Positions 8,996-17,863 of a stretch of DNA of 64,000 nt are shown piece after piece; position 1 is the stretch's first letter; every line of letters begins with the position of its first letter. The stretch is taken from assembly GCF_039522025.1 (NCBI RefSeq), contig NZ_BAAADB010000001.1:1-64000 (forward strand). The letters are read 5' to 3'. The position numbers and the translations under genes are program-made. Below the pieces are notes generated by a model, which saw nothing but the letters and a program-made list of their open reading frames with translations, was not told the DNA's origin and searched no databases. This DNA comes from Deinococcus depolymerans. GTDB taxonomy: Bacteria; Deinococcota; Deinococci; Deinococcales; Deinococcaceae.

Positions 8996-9090
8996 CTGAG
9001 AGTTCGCGTGACCAGTCCGGGCAACAGCGGCATTCGGTGCAGCCCCACGCCACGCATCACCAGACCGGAGTGACGGGCGGGAAGCTTCAT
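8989..9090 (-). CDS. Candidate leader peptide upstream of thrS
   Basis: A 33-codon ORF starting MKLPARHSGL and ending GLVTRTLSA. TATCCT (complement of 9097-9102) lies exactly 6 nt before the ATG, the leaderless promoter layout seen at many other genes here. Two Thr codons (ACG, ACT) lie 6 and 4 codons before the stop, and the stop is inside the first arm of the hairpin at 8962-8995. This is the geometry of an amino-acid attenuator: stalling at Thr codons would leave the hairpin free to change. Expression is not demonstrated, and two Thr codons is a modest signal. Confidence 0.5.
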   Translation of the reverse strand: MKLPARHSGLVMRGVGLHRMPLLPGLVTRTLSA

Positions 9091-9128
9091 GCGGGCAGGA
9101 TAGCGCCCGGGGACACGCAGCGGCAAGG

Positions 9129-9524
9129 TCAGCGCAGTTTGCTGGGCTGGCAGCCGGTGCTCAGACACTCCCGCAGGCGGTCATTCAGGAAATTGAGTCG
9201 GTCCACGGTCTTGCGCGCCGCGCAGTCGCTGTACACCACGCTTCCCCAGCGCGGATCGACGTCCACACAGGTCGAGTCGCGTTCCTTCATCCAGTTCCGC
9301 TGCGTCTGCCGCAGGGTCTGCTGCGCCTGGGGCGTCAATCTCTTCAGGAGCTTCTGGTAGGTCACGTTCAGCTCGTCATCCGCGCGGATCAGCAGCTTGG
9401 CGTCGCAGTACACCCGGTCAAAAGTCCCCGCCGGAGCATTGCAGCTCTGCTGCGCCTGCGCTGAACCGAGCCAGCCCGCGCCGGAGGCGCCGAGGATCAG
9501 TATGGATGCCAGGAGTCGTCGCAT
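9129..9524 (-). CDS. Secreted LprI/DUF1311-type protein
   Basis: A 131-aa protein with a cleavable signal peptide (ILILGASGAGWLGSAQAQ). The mature part is cysteine-rich and LprI-like: FDRVYCDAKLLIRADDELN, then LNVTYQKLLKRLTPQAQQ, RNWMKERDSTC and SDCAARKTVDRL. Relatives include the mycobacterial lysozyme inhibitor LprI, but most family members have no known function. TAAGCT (complement of 9531-9536) lies 6 nt before ATG 9524, so the transcript is probably leaderless. Confidence 0.8.
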   Translation of the reverse strand: MRRLLASILILGASGAGWLGSAQAQQSCNAPAGTFDRVYCDAKLLIRADDELNVTYQKLLKRLTPQAQQTLRQTQRNWMKERDSTCVDVDPRWGSVVYSDCAARKTVDRLNFLNDRLRECLSTGCQPSKLR

Positions 9525-9573
9525 GAACCGAGCTTAACTGACTGACAGAACGGTCACTGCCTCATCTGCTTCC

Positions 9574-10134
9574 TCACCACGGCCATCCGCGCAGATTCAC
9601 CCTCTCCCCCACCGGCCAGTCCCGCAGGGCGGCGTGGACGGGGAGGATCAGGGTAGGACCGGTGTTCGTGACCCACCGGTCCTCGTCCGGGTCGAGGTAG
9701 TGGGCGGGATTCGGCACGCGGGTGAAGCCGCCGCGCTCGTAGAACGGCGCGACCTCCTCTCGGCATTGCAGGAACGCGAATTCCACGTCCGGGCGGGTCA
9801 GCAGGAAGGCGTGCAGGTCGCGCAGGAGGCGGCAGCCCACGCCCCGGCGCTGGAATGCGGGGTGCGTGGCGACACCGCCCACCCCCACGATGGTCACGTC
9901 ACGCCCCCCGATCTGCGCCACGCGCTGCCCGAATCCCATCTGGGCCACTGGCACTCCTGCCGGGTCGGCCAGCCACAGGTGCCACTCCGGTTCGCTACCC
10001 CAGTACGACGTGCCCGCCCAGAAGTCCGCGAAGTGCGGGTACGCGGCGATCAGCAGCAACCGCAACCCGGCCTCCAGTTCCGGCGTGAGGGCCTCGCGGC
10101 GCGTGACGTGCGCGGTCAGGGTCACGAACCGCAC
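9574..10134 (-). CDS. GNAT-family N-acetyltransferase
   Basis: A 186-aa protein. The acetyl-CoA binding motif is VATHPAFQRRGVGCRLLRDL, and the C-terminal strand and helix (FAFLQCREEVAPFYERGGFTRV) are those of a GNAT fold. The substrate cannot be read from sequence. It starts at GTG 10134, 4 nt after the stop of the small ORF at 10139-10381. Confidence 0.87.
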   Translation of the reverse strand: MRFVTLTAHVTRREALTPELEAGLRLLLIAAYPHFADFWAGTSYWGSEPEWHLWLADPAGVPVAQMGFGQRVAQIGGRDVTIVGVGGVATHPAFQRRGVGCRLLRDLHAFLLTRPDVEFAFLQCREEVAPFYERGGFTRVPNPAHYLDPDEDRWVTNTGPTLILPVHAALRDWPVGERVNLRGWPW

Positions 10135-10138
10135 CGCG

Positions 10139-10381
10139 TCAGCTCAGCGGCACCAGGACGCGCAGGCCGATCAGGCTGGTCGGTCCGGCCCGCACGATGC
10201 CTTCCACGTTCACGCCGGGGCCGCGCCAGCCCACCAGGGCGTGCGCGTTGGCCAGCGCGACCGGTGAGAGCAGCGCGTCCGGCAACCCGGAATCCGACGT
10301 ACGCACGTCCAGACTGACGCCCGTCCCGGCCCCCACCCCGTAGTACCGGCTGCCGCTGAGGCGCAGGTACGTGGCGTCCAC
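10139..10381 (-). pseudogene. Possible truncated C-terminal fragment (beta-rich protein)
   Basis: An 80-aa open frame from GTG 10381. Its alternating pattern (VDATYLRLSGSRYYGVGAGT...VEGIVRAGPTSLIGLRVLV) looks like the last strands of a beta-barrel or beta-rich exported domain. There is no signal peptide. A strong terminator hairpin (10388-10420) lies immediately upstream, so it has no promoter of its own that I can see. A decayed remnant is most likely; a real small protein cannot be excluded. Confidence 0.35.
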
Positions 10382-10387
10382 GCGCAG

Positions 10388-10420
10388 GAACGCCGCCCCG
10401 GGTGACCGGAGGCGGCGTTC
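10388..10420 (-). terminator. Hairpin after the DUF805 gene
   Basis: GAACGCCGCC (10388-10397) pairs perfectly with GGCGGCGTTC (10411-10420). It starts 12 nt past the DUF805 stop. There is no strong T-run. Confidence 0.65.
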
Positions 10421-10431
10421 AGCGCACAGGC

Positions 10432-10878
10432 TTACCAGTTCTGCGCGGGGGTGGGGGCGCCGCCGGTCAGGCCTTTGGGGTTGGGGCCCCACTTGTTGCT
10501 GCCGGGTTCGCTGTCGAGGACCATGAAGACGAGGATCACGAGGCTGCCGAAGGGAACGAGGTTGAGCAGGTACCACCAGCCGCTCTTGCCGGTGTCGTGC
10601 AGGCGGCGCACGGCGATGGCGAGGCTGGGAATGAAGGTGGCGAGGGCGTATATCAGGTAGATCACACCGAAGATCAGGGTGCTGCCGGTCAGGGCGGCGC
10701 TGGGGTCCATGCCCGCGTCGGTCTGCATGCTCAGGCCGATGAGGACGCCGTAGAGCGGGATGGACAGCACGAACGTGATGATGCTGTTGATCAGGGTGTA
10801 CATCCAGTATTCGCGGCGGCGGGCGCGGCCCTGGAAGTTGGCGTAGTTGTTGCGGATGGCGTTGACATAGTCGTTCAT
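10432..10878 (-). CDS. DUF805 membrane protein
   Basis: A 148-aa protein with the typical DUF805 signature: NNYANFQGRARRREYWMYTL near the N-terminus, then LAIAVRRLHDTGKSGWWYLL. It has three or four membrane segments and a hydrophilic tail (GSNKWGPNPKG). The family is widespread and uncharacterised. ATG 10878 is preceded by GGGAG at good spacing, so it has a conventional leader. It is divergent from the metallophosphatase gene. Confidence 0.88.
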   Translation of the reverse strand: MNDYVNAIRNNYANFQGRARRREYWMYTLINSIITFVLSIPLYGVLIGLSMQTDAGMDPSAALTGSTLIFGVIYLIYALATFIPSLAIAVRRLHDTGKSGWWYLLNLVPFGSLVILVFMVLDSEPGSNKWGPNPKGLTGGAPTPAQNW

Positions 10879-10935
10879 GGGGTCTCCCTGGTGCGGTGTG
10901 TTGCTTGAAGGCAGTGTAGGGAGGAGAGTGGGTGC

Positions 10936-11970
10936 ATGTTGCCAAGGTTGAGGATGGGGCTGGCGCTGGTCCTGGGGGGATTGCTGGTGGCCTGCGCGCC
11001 GCGCCTGACGGGCGCCGTGACCGTGACGGACGTGCGGGCGGCACTCCCGGCCCTGCCCGCCGAGCGGCTGCGGGTGCTGGTGATGGGGGATCAGGGCACG
11101 GGGACGGACGTGCAGCGGCGGGTGGCGGCGGCCATGCGGGAGGTCTGCGCGCGGGAGGGCTGTGACCTGGGGGTGGGGCTGGGGGATAACTTCTACCCGG
11201 CCGGGCCGCGTGAGGTGAACTCGCCGCTGTTCCGGGAGCGGTTCGCGGACCTGTACGGGCCGCTCGGCGTGCCGTTCCTGATGGTGCCGGGCAACCATGA
11301 CGAGTCGTGGCTGGTGGGTGGTGACGGTGCCGACGCGCGTGGCGCGGAGGTTCAGGTGGCGTACTCGCGGCTGAATGCGCAGTGGGTGATGCCGGGCCGT
11401 TCGTACCGCGCGCCGGTCGGGGCGCTGGCGGAGTTCTTCGCGGTGGATACGGCGCCGCTGGCCGCGTACCTGCCGGGCCTGCGCCCTGCGGAGCGGCCGG
11501 GTGGCGCGTGGGACGCCGCTCAGCGGGCGTGGCTCGCGGGCGCGGTGCGGGGCAGTGGGGCGCGCTGGCGGCTGGTGCTGGGGCATCACCCGCTCTTCAG
11601 TAACGGGAAGCACGGGGACGCCGGTGAGTACGACGACCTGCCGCTGACGTTCCAGCGGGGCGGCGCGGTGCGGGACCTGTACGGCGCGGCGTGCGGCGTG
11701 GCCGACGTGATTCTCAGCGGGCACGTGCACGCGCTGGAGGTCTTCGCGCCGCAGCCGGGTTGCGCGGGCACGTGGACGGCGGTGTCGGGCGCGGCGGGCG
11801 AGGTGGGGGGCGGCCCGGTCGGCGTGCGCCCGGCGGCGTTCGCGGCGTACGGTCAGCCGGGCTTCCTGCGCCTGGAGATCACGCCGGACGCACTGACCGT
11901 CTGGGCGTACACGGTGGCAGAGGACGGAGTGGTGACCGCGCGCGAGGCCGCCCGACTGAGCAGGGGGTGA
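10936..11970 (+). CDS. Lipoprotein metallophosphoesterase (acid phosphatase type)
   Basis: A 344-aa protein with a lipoprotein signal (LALVLGGLLVACAP). The calcineurin-like metal-binding blocks appear in order: VMGDQGTG, VGLGDNFYP, VPGNHDESW, LGHHPLFSNG and LSGHVHALE. This set matches tartrate-resistant/purple acid phosphatase-like enzymes exported to the envelope; the substrate is unknown. GGGAGGAG upstream of ATG 10936 supports the start. Confidence 0.9.
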   Translation: MLPRLRMGLALVLGGLLVACAPRLTGAVTVTDVRAALPALPAERLRVLVMGDQGTGTDVQRRVAAAMREVCAREGCDLGVGLGDNFYPAGPREVNSPLFRERFADLYGPLGVPFLMVPGNHDESWLVGGDGADARGAEVQVAYSRLNAQWVMPGRSYRAPVGALAEFFAVDTAPLAAYLPGLRPAERPGGAWDAAQRAWLAGAVRGSGARWRLVLGHHPLFSNGKHGDAGEYDDLPLTFQRGGAVRDLYGAACGVADVILSGHVHALEVFAPQPGCAGTWTAVSGAAGEVGGGPVGVRPAAFAAYGQPGFLRLEITPDALTVWAYTVAEDGVVTAREAARLSRG

Positions 11971-11976
11971 TGATCA

Positions 11977-12009
11977 ATGGTTGATGGAGGGGCTTCCTCC
12001 ATCAACCAT
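11977..12009. terminator. Bidirectional hairpin terminator with GGTTGATGG word
   Basis: ATGGTTGATGGAGG (11977-11990) pairs perfectly with CCTCCATCAACCAT (11996-12009) around a 5-nt loop. It lies between the convergent phosphatase and glutaredoxin genes. A related GGTTGATGG/CCATCAACC pair occurs at 48758-48818. Confidence 0.7.
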
Positions 12010-12032
12010 CAACCTTCTACTTACGACGTGTC

Positions 12033-12278
12033 TTACAGTCCGGCTTCGGCGAGGAAGGCGTCGAGTTTCTGGGGGCGGAAGCCGCTGAGGCTGGCGGCGA
12101 CGTCGCCGTGGACGAGGGTGGGGACGCTGCGTTTGCCGCCGTTGACACTCATGACGTACTGGGCGGCCTGGTCGTCCTGTTCGATGTTGATTTCCTCGAA
12201 GGCGAGGCCCTTGCTGGTCAGGGCGCGTTTGGTGGCGTGGCAGTCGGGGCACCAGCTGGTCGTGTACATCTTGATCAT
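12033..12278 (-). CDS. Glutaredoxin-family redox protein (NrdH/mycoredoxin-like)
   Basis: An 81-aa protein of normal glutaredoxin size. The redox motif is TTSWCPDCHATK (CPDC), with the cis-Pro segment KRSVPTLVHGD and the C-terminal helix FRPQKLDAFLAEAG. It resembles the small mycoredoxin/NrdH-like proteins rather than glutathione-dependent enzymes, which fits Deinococcus, which uses bacillithiol. AAGGAG precedes ATG 12278. The upstream region has an AT-rich patch (tttataaaataaag, about 12334-12347) that probably carries the promoter. Confidence 0.88.
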   Translation of the reverse strand: MIKMYTTSWCPDCHATKRALTSKGLAFEEINIEQDDQAAQYVMSVNGGKRSVPTLVHGDVAASLSGFRPQKLDAFLAEAGL

Positions 12279-12496
12279 GGTGGATTCTCCTTGGGGTGGG
12301 GCCGGGTGTGGTCGCTGCCCGGACAGCCCATAGTTTATAAAATAAAGCATTCCGGGGATTGGGAGGCGGCCGACAATGCAGGCCACCGCTGCGCAGCCCC
12401 CCGGCCATGCGCCCACGGCAACGCGGCCCGCCCCGGTTGGGGGCAGGCCACGGTGTTCACGCTCGGCTGGAGGTCAGCCCGGAAGCTGACCGGCGT

Positions 12497-13102
<606 letters not shown>

Positions 13103-13184
13103 GTTCATCACCTCTTACGCGCCCGGTGCACGCTGGCCGTCCGGGCGGCTGTTGCCCACGACAGGTCGCGGGCGAATGAACCTC

Positions 13185-13190
13185 AGTCTA
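13185..13190 (-). promoter_or_regulatory. Probable infC -10 box
   Basis: TAGACT on the minus strand, within tgaTAGACT, giving a leader of about 75 nt before infC. The divergent glycogen debranching gene starts 51 bp away. Confidence 0.4.
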
Positions 13191-13240
13191 TCACGCAGGG
13201 TCACTGCGCCGACCCACCGGGCGTCTGCCATGCTGTGGGC

Positions 13241-15340
13241 ATGAGCGGTTCCTCAACTCCCGGCCCCGTCCGTCCCGCCGTCCCCGGCCCCGCGTCGGCC
13301 TACACGTACGGCCCGCTGGCCGCCCGCAACCCGGACCTGGAGGTGCTGCTGACCGACGGGCTGGGGGGTTTTGCGCTGAGCAGCGTGGCGGGCGTACCCA
13401 CCCGCTGCTACTCGGGGCTGGTGGTCAGCGCTCAGCCGCCGGTGCGGCGGCGCACGCACTTCGTCTCGCCGCTGGAGACGCTGCACGTGGCGGGGCGCGA
13501 GGTGACGCTGCACGCGCTGGAGATCGCGCCCGGCGTGTTCGAGGGCCGCGGCCTGGAGTTGCTGACCGGGGCGGCCGTGTGGGACCTGCTGCCCGAACGG
13601 GAGCAGCTGTTCGCGGGCGTGCGGGTGCGGCGGCGGGTGTTCATGCCGCCCGGTTCCGGCGCGGCCGTGTTCCTGTACGACGTGCAGAGCCGCGAGCCGG
13701 TCACCCTGCGCCTGGGCGGGCTGTTCGTCGACCGCGACATGCACCACGTTCACGCGCGGGTGCCGGAGTTGCAGTTCAGCGCGGGGGGGCGCGAGGTGAC
13801 GGTGCGCGGCGCGGACGCCAGTGCGGACGGCGGGCCGGTCACGCGGGCCACGCTGCACGCGCCGGGCGCGGTGATCGACGCCCTGAGCCCGCAGCCGCAC
13901 CCGCAGCGGGTGTACTACCGGCACGACGCGGCGCGCGGCGAACCGGACCACGAGGTCACGCTGGGCAGCGAGCTGTGGGAGGTCAGCCTTCCGGCCGGTG
14001 GGGGGCGCGCGGCGCTGGTCGTGCAGGGCCTGACGCCCGCGACGGCCGCGCACACGGTCACGGACCCCTGGGCGGCGTACGCGCAGGAGGCCGCGCGGCG
14101 CAGTGAACTGGCCCGGCGGGCGCAGGACACGAGCGGGGTGCGCGACGAACTGGTCGCCACGCTGGCCGTCGCCGCCGACGCCTACCTGGTGCGGCGCGAG
14201 CGGCCGGCGGGCGTGACCGTGATCGCCGGGTACCCGTGGTTCGCGGACTGGGGCCGGGATTCCATGATCGCCCTGACGGGCCTGACCCTGCTGACCGGCC
14301 GGCACGCCGAGGCGCGCGACCTGCTGGGCACGTTCCTGGCCAGCCTGCGCCGCGGCCTGACGCCCAACAACTTCCATGATGACGGGGGCGGCGCCGGGTT
14401 CAACACGGTGGACGGGGCGCTGTGGCTGGCCGTGGCGCTGGAACGCTACGTGAGCGTGACCGGCGACCTGAGTTTTGCGCGCTCGTCGTTGCCGGCGCTG
14501 CGGGAGCTGCTGGACTGGCACCTGCGCGGCACGGACCACGGCATCCGCGCCGACGACCGCGACGGTCTGCTGCTGGCGGGCGAGCCGGGCGTGCAGCTCA
14601 CCTGGATGGACGTGAAGGTGGGGGGCTGGGTGGTCACGCCCCGGCACGGCAAGCCGGTCGAGGTGCAGGGGCTGTGGCTGGCGGCGCTGGGGGCCGAGGC
14701 GCGGCTGTCGGACGCGCTGGGGGAACGCCCGCAGTACGTGGGGGCCCTGGCCCGCGCGCGCGAGTCCTTCCCGGCGTTCTGGCAGGGCGGCGCGTACGCC
14801 GACACCCTGGGTGCCGACGGCACCCCGGACCGCAGTGTCCGCCCGAACGTGGCGCTGGCGCTGGCGCTGCCGGACACGCCCACCACGCCCGCGCAGGTGG
14901 ACCGCGTGATCCGCGAGGTCGAGTCGCAGCTGCTCACGCCGGTCGGGCTGCACACGCTGTCGCCGCTGGACGCCCGTTACCGGGGCAACTACGGGGGCAC
15001 GCAGGTGCAGCGGGACGCCGCGTACCACCAGGGGACCGTGTGGCCGTGGCCGCTGACGGCGTTCGTGGAGTTGCTGCTCTCGCGCGGCGAGGTGCGGCGG
15101 GCGCGCGCGGCCCTGGCGGGCCTGACCGGGCACGTCTGGGAGGCCGGGATCGGGCACGTGTCCGAGGTGTTCGCCGGGGACAGCCTGCGGCCCGGCGGGT
15201 GTCCCTTCCAGGCGTGGAGCACGGCGGAACTGCTGCGCGCGCACGTGCTGGTGTCGCTGGCCGAGGCGCGGGCAGCGCGGCCTGCCCCGGCACCCACGCC
15301 GGCCGGACCGCTGCCGCTGTCCACCCAAAACCTGACCTGA
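13241..15340 (+). CDS. Amylo-alpha-1,6-glucosidase / glycogen debranching enzyme
   Basis: A 699-aa protein. The N-terminal half is the GDE N-terminal domain (LLTDGLGGFALSSVAGVPTR). The C-terminal (alpha/alpha)6 catalytic domain has YPWFADWGRDSMIALTGLTL, then LTWMDVKVGGWVVTPR, GKPVEVQGLWLAAL and AYHQGTVWPWPLTAF. The Asp in WMDVK and the acid in PVEVQ are the probable catalytic positions. It removes alpha-1,6 branches during glycogen breakdown. ATG 13241 begins the family-like sequence; the open frame upstream to 12359 is the shadow of infC. Confidence 0.92.
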   Translation: MSGSSTPGPVRPAVPGPASAYTYGPLAARNPDLEVLLTDGLGGFALSSVAGVPTRCYSGLVVSAQPPVRRRTHFVSPLETLHVAGREVTLHALEIAPGVFEGRGLELLTGAAVWDLLPEREQLFAGVRVRRRVFMPPGSGAAVFLYDVQSREPVTLRLGGLFVDRDMHHVHARVPELQFSAGGREVTVRGADASADGGPVTRATLHAPGAVIDALSPQPHPQRVYYRHDAARGEPDHEVTLGSELWEVSLPAGGGRAALVVQGLTPATAAHTVTDPWAAYAQEAARRSELARRAQDTSGVRDELVATLAVAADAYLVRRERPAGVTVIAGYPWFADWGRDSMIALTGLTLLTGRHAEARDLLGTFLASLRRGLTPNNFHDDGGGAGFNTVDGALWLAVALERYVSVTGDLSFARSSLPALRELLDWHLRGTDHGIRADDRDGLLLAGEPGVQLTWMDVKVGGWVVTPRHGKPVEVQGLWLAALGAEARLSDALGERPQYVGALARARESFPAFWQGGAYADTLGADGTPDRSVRPNVALALALPDTPTTPAQVDRVIREVESQLLTPVGLHTLSPLDARYRGNYGGTQVQRDAAYHQGTVWPWPLTAFVELLLSRGEVRRARAALAGLTGHVWEAGIGHVSEVFAGDSLRPGGCPFQAWSTAELLRAHVLVSLAEARAARPAPAPTPAGPLPLSTQNLT

Positions 15341-15388
15341 AGTGCGCCCCCACGGGCCTCAGGCGGGGGCAGGGACGGACACTTATCC

Positions 15389-15418
15389 TTGACGTACCAG
15401 GGACACAAACCCTAGCAT
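15389..15418 (+). promoter_or_regulatory. Promoter of the NrtR-like gene
   Basis: TTGACG (15389-15394), an 18-nt spacer, then TAGCAT (15413-15418). The -10 box ends 6 nt before ATG 15425, so transcription should start at or very near the start codon. Confidence 0.65.
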
Positions 15419-15424
15419 TCAGGG

Positions 15425-16102
15425 ATGAACCGCCTCGCCCTTCCCCCGCAGGCCACCCAGGTCGGCCTCGCGGTGGACGTCGCCGCCTTCGCCATGCACG
15501 CCGGGGAACTGATGGTGCTGCTGGTGCAGCGCGGCGAACTGCCGCACGCGCGCGACTGGGCGCTGCCCGGCGGCTTCGTCCACCCCGGCGAGGAACTGCA
15601 CGAGGCCGCCCTGCGCGAACTGCGCACCGAGACCAGCGTGGAACTCGAACCCCGACACCTCGAACAGTTCTTCACCTTCGGGGAGGTCAACCGCGACCCG
15701 CGCGGCCGGATCGTCAGCGTCGCGCACCTCGCGGTCCTGCCGCACGGCACCGTCAGCGTCAGCGGCGGCGGGCACACCCTGGGCGCCGAGTGGGTCAGCG
15801 CGCACCACCCGCCCCGCCTCGCCTTCGACCACCAGGCGATCCTGGACCGCGCCCTGGCCCGGCTGCAACTGCGCCTGGAGTACGCGAACCTGGCGCTGGA
15901 ATTCCTGCCCGACACCTTCACGCTGCCCGAGCTGCAGGGCGTGTTCGAGGCGATCCTGAACCGCAAACTGGACAAACGCAACTTCCGTAAGCGGCTGCTG
16001 TCGCAGGGCACGCTGGCGGTCAGCGGTGAGCGCCGCAGCGGCGTGGGCCGCCCCGCGCAACTGTACCGCCGCGCCAAGGGCACCCGCACGCCCGCCCTGT
16101 AG
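15425..16102 (+). CDS. NrtR-like Nudix-domain transcriptional regulator
   Basis: A 225-aa protein. The N-terminal Nudix domain has GGFVHPGEELHEAALREL, but the box ends RTETSVEL rather than the catalytic x-E-E-x-G pattern, so one metal-binding Glu and the Gly are replaced. The C-terminal ~75 residues form a winged-helix domain (LPELQGVFEAILNRKLDKRN, then FRKRLLSQGTLAVSGERR). This architecture is that of NrtR repressors, which bind ADP-ribose-type ligands and control NAD metabolism genes. No NAD gene is adjacent, so the regulon is unknown. The transcript is probably leaderless. Confidence 0.83.
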   Translation: MNRLALPPQATQVGLAVDVAAFAMHAGELMVLLVQRGELPHARDWALPGGFVHPGEELHEAALRELRTETSVELEPRHLEQFFTFGEVNRDPRGRIVSVAHLAVLPHGTVSVSGGGHTLGAEWVSAHHPPRLAFDHQAILDRALARLQLRLEYANLALEFLPDTFTLPELQGVFEAILNRKLDKRNFRKRLLSQGTLAVSGERRSGVGRPAQLYRRAKGTRTPAL

Positions 16103-16166
16103 CTGCCGCGCCGGTCGGGGCCGCGCGCCACCTTCTGCCCCGCCCTGGCCCGCTAGACTGCGTGGC

Positions 16167-16457
16167 ATGGACATGAAGAAACTCATGAAGCAGATGCAGC
16201 AGGCGCAGGCCGCCGCCGCGAAGATCCAGGACGACCTGGCCGCCAAGAGCGTGGAAGGCAGCGCCAGCGGCCTGGTGACCGTCACCATGAACGGGCACGG
16301 GAAGGTCACGGCCCTGAAGATCAAGCCCGAGGCCGTGGACCCGGACGACGTGGAAGCCCTGGAAGACCTGATCCTGGTGGCCGTGCAGGACGCCAGTGCC
16401 AAGGCCGACGCCCTGCAGCAGGACGCCACGCGCGGCCTGGGCATCCCCGGATTCTGA
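16167..16457 (+). CDS. YbaB/EbfC nucleoid-associated protein
   Basis: A 96-aa protein with the YbaB pattern: MKKLMKQMQQAQAAAAKIQD, a beta core (GLVTVTMNGHGKVTALKIKP) and the DPDDVEALEDLILVAVQDA helix. The family forms dimers that bind DNA non-specifically. It lies 7 nt upstream of recR, the common ybaB-recR pairing. TAGACT (16154-16159) 7 nt before ATG 16167 indicates a leaderless operon transcript. Confidence 0.95.
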   Translation: MDMKKLMKQMQQAQAAAAKIQDDLAAKSVEGSASGLVTVTMNGHGKVTALKIKPEAVDPDDVEALEDLILVAVQDASAKADALQQDATRGLGIPGF

Positions 16458-16464
16458 GGCTCGC

Positions 16465-17073
16465 TTGAAGTACCCTCCATCGCTGGTCTCACTGATCCGG
16501 GAACTGTCGCGCCTGCCGGGCATCGGCCCCAAGAGCGCGCAGCGGCTGGCGTTCCACCTGTTTGAGCAGCCGCGCGAGGACATCGAGCGGCTCTCGCGGG
16601 CGCTGCTGGAAGCCAAGCGGGACCTGCACACCTGCCCCGTGTGCTTCAACATCACGGACGCCGACCGCTGCGACGTGTGCAGCGACCCGACCCGCGACCA
16701 GGCGCTGATCTGCGTGGTCGAGGAACCCGGCGACGTGATCGCCATCGAACGCAGCGGCGAGTACCGTGGCCTGTACCACGTGCTGCACGGCGTCCTGAGC
16801 CCCATGAACGGCGTCGGGCCGGACAAACTGCACATCCGCCCGCTGCTGCCGCGCGTGCAGGCGGGGCAGGAGGTCATCCTGGCGACCGGCACGACCGTCG
16901 AGGGTGACGCGACCGCGCTGTACCTCCAGCGCCTGCTCGAACCGCTGGGCGCCGTCGTGAGCCGCATCGCGTACGGCCTCCCGGTCGGCGGCGCACTCGA
17001 ATACGCCGACGAGGTCACGCTGGGCCGCGCCCTGGCGGGCCGTCAACGCGTCAGCAAACCCCCGGTCAGCTGA
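16465..17073 (+). CDS. recR: Recombination mediator protein RecR
   Basis: A 202-aa protein. RecR loads RecA with RecF/RecO at gaps and breaks. The helix-hairpin-helix (LSRLPGIGPKSAQRLAFHL), four-Cys zinc finger (CPVCFNITDADRCDVCSD), Toprim domain (ICVVEEPGDVIAIERSGEY) and C-terminal Walker-like loop (GTTVEGDATALYLQRLL) are all present. TTG 16465 gives MKYPPSLVSLIREL, the family N-terminus. It is cotranscribed with ybaB and followed by a clear terminator. Confidence 0.97.
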   Translation: MKYPPSLVSLIRELSRLPGIGPKSAQRLAFHLFEQPREDIERLSRALLEAKRDLHTCPVCFNITDADRCDVCSDPTRDQALICVVEEPGDVIAIERSGEYRGLYHVLHGVLSPMNGVGPDKLHIRPLLPRVQAGQEVILATGTTVEGDATALYLQRLLEPLGAVVSRIAYGLPVGGALEYADEVTLGRALAGRQRVSKPPVS

Positions 17074-17089
17074 CAGACCCCTCACCCAA

Positions 17090-17118
17090 CCCTCTCCCCA
17101 ACGGAGAGGGATTTTTTC
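17090..17118 (+). terminator. Rho-independent terminator after recR
   Basis: CCCTCTCC (17090-17097) pairs with GGAGAGGG (17103-17110), followed by ATTTTTTC. Confidence 0.9.
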
Positions 17119-17155
17119 TGTTCCCACTGCCGGCTTCCTGCGCTCCGCTGCCCTC

Positions 17156-17863
17156 TTACCCTCCGTAACTGCCGCGCAGTCGCGTCCAGCCTTCTCGCAG
17201 GCCGATGCGGTGGGGGCGCAGGGCGTTCAGGGTGACGGGACTCAGGCCGCGCTCGCGCAGGCCGGTCAGCAGGGCGTCCAGCAGTTCGGGCGTGACCTGT
17301 GGGCCGTCGTGCAGCAGGATCACGCTGCCGGGTCGGGTGCGGGCCAGGGTCTGCGCCGCCAGTTCCCTGGCGGGCCGGTCGGTCCAGTCGCGGCTCTCCA
17401 CGTCCCACAGGGCGATCTGGCGGCCGTGCAGGCGGGCGAGCAGGCGGGTCAGGGGGCTGTGGCCGCCGTAGGGGGGGCGGTACAGGTGCGGGCCGCCCTG
17501 ACCGGCGCGGGGGTGCCACGCGACCTGCGCCCACTCCCGCCAGGGGGGCAGCAGCAGGGCGTGGCGGTGCCAGCGGCCGTGCGCCTCGACCTGATGCCCG
17601 GCCGCGTGCAGGGCCCGCAGCGCCTCGGGGTGGGCGTGGCAGGCGGGCGCCGTCACGAAGAACGTGGCGGCCGCGCCGTGGGCGGCCAGGACGGCCAGCA
17701 GCGCGGGGGTGCGGGGGCCGGGGCCGTCGTCGAAGGTCAGGGCGACGCGCGGCAGGTGGCGGGAACCGGCGCCCAGGGCGCCCAGCCCGGCGGCGCGGCC
17801 GAGCAGGTCCGTCAGGACGAGCAGCGCCAGCCCCGCCCCGGCCAGCCGGGACCGGCGGTTCAG
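17156..17863 (-). CDS. Polysaccharide deacetylase family protein, probable CTG start
   Basis: A protein of about 235 aa. A membrane anchor ([20 protein letters not shown]) precedes a NodB-type domain with [54 protein letters not shown] and SVILLHDGP. These are the metal/catalytic motifs of peptidoglycan or exopolysaccharide N-deacetylases. No ATG, GTG or TTG is available before the domain. CTG 17863 overlaps the MFS stop as CTGA and follows GGGGGA, so translation is probably coupled to the upstream transporter. Confidence 0.85.
   Translation of the reverse strand: MNRRSRLAGAGLALLVLTDLLGRAAGLGALGAGSRHLPRVALTFDDGPGPRTPALLAVLAAHGAAATFFVTAPACHAHPEALRALHAAGHQVEAHGRWHRHALLLPPWREWAQVAWHPRAGQGGPHLYRPPYGGHSPLTRLLARLHGRQIALWDVESRDWTDRPARELAAQTLARTRPGSVILLHDGPQVTPELLDALLTGLRERGLSPVTLNALRPHRIGLREGWTRLRGSYGG

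Noticed and set aside
8881..9128. T-box riboswitch ahead of thrS
   Set aside because: No T-box consensus (near TGGNACCGCG) and no recognisable specifier stem; the leader-peptide reading fits better.
12331..12350. Radiation-desiccation response motif (RDRM) in the AT-rich patch upstream of the glutaredoxin gene
   Set aside because: The patch tttataaaataaag is not the palindromic RDRM pattern; I found no convincing RDRM in the window.
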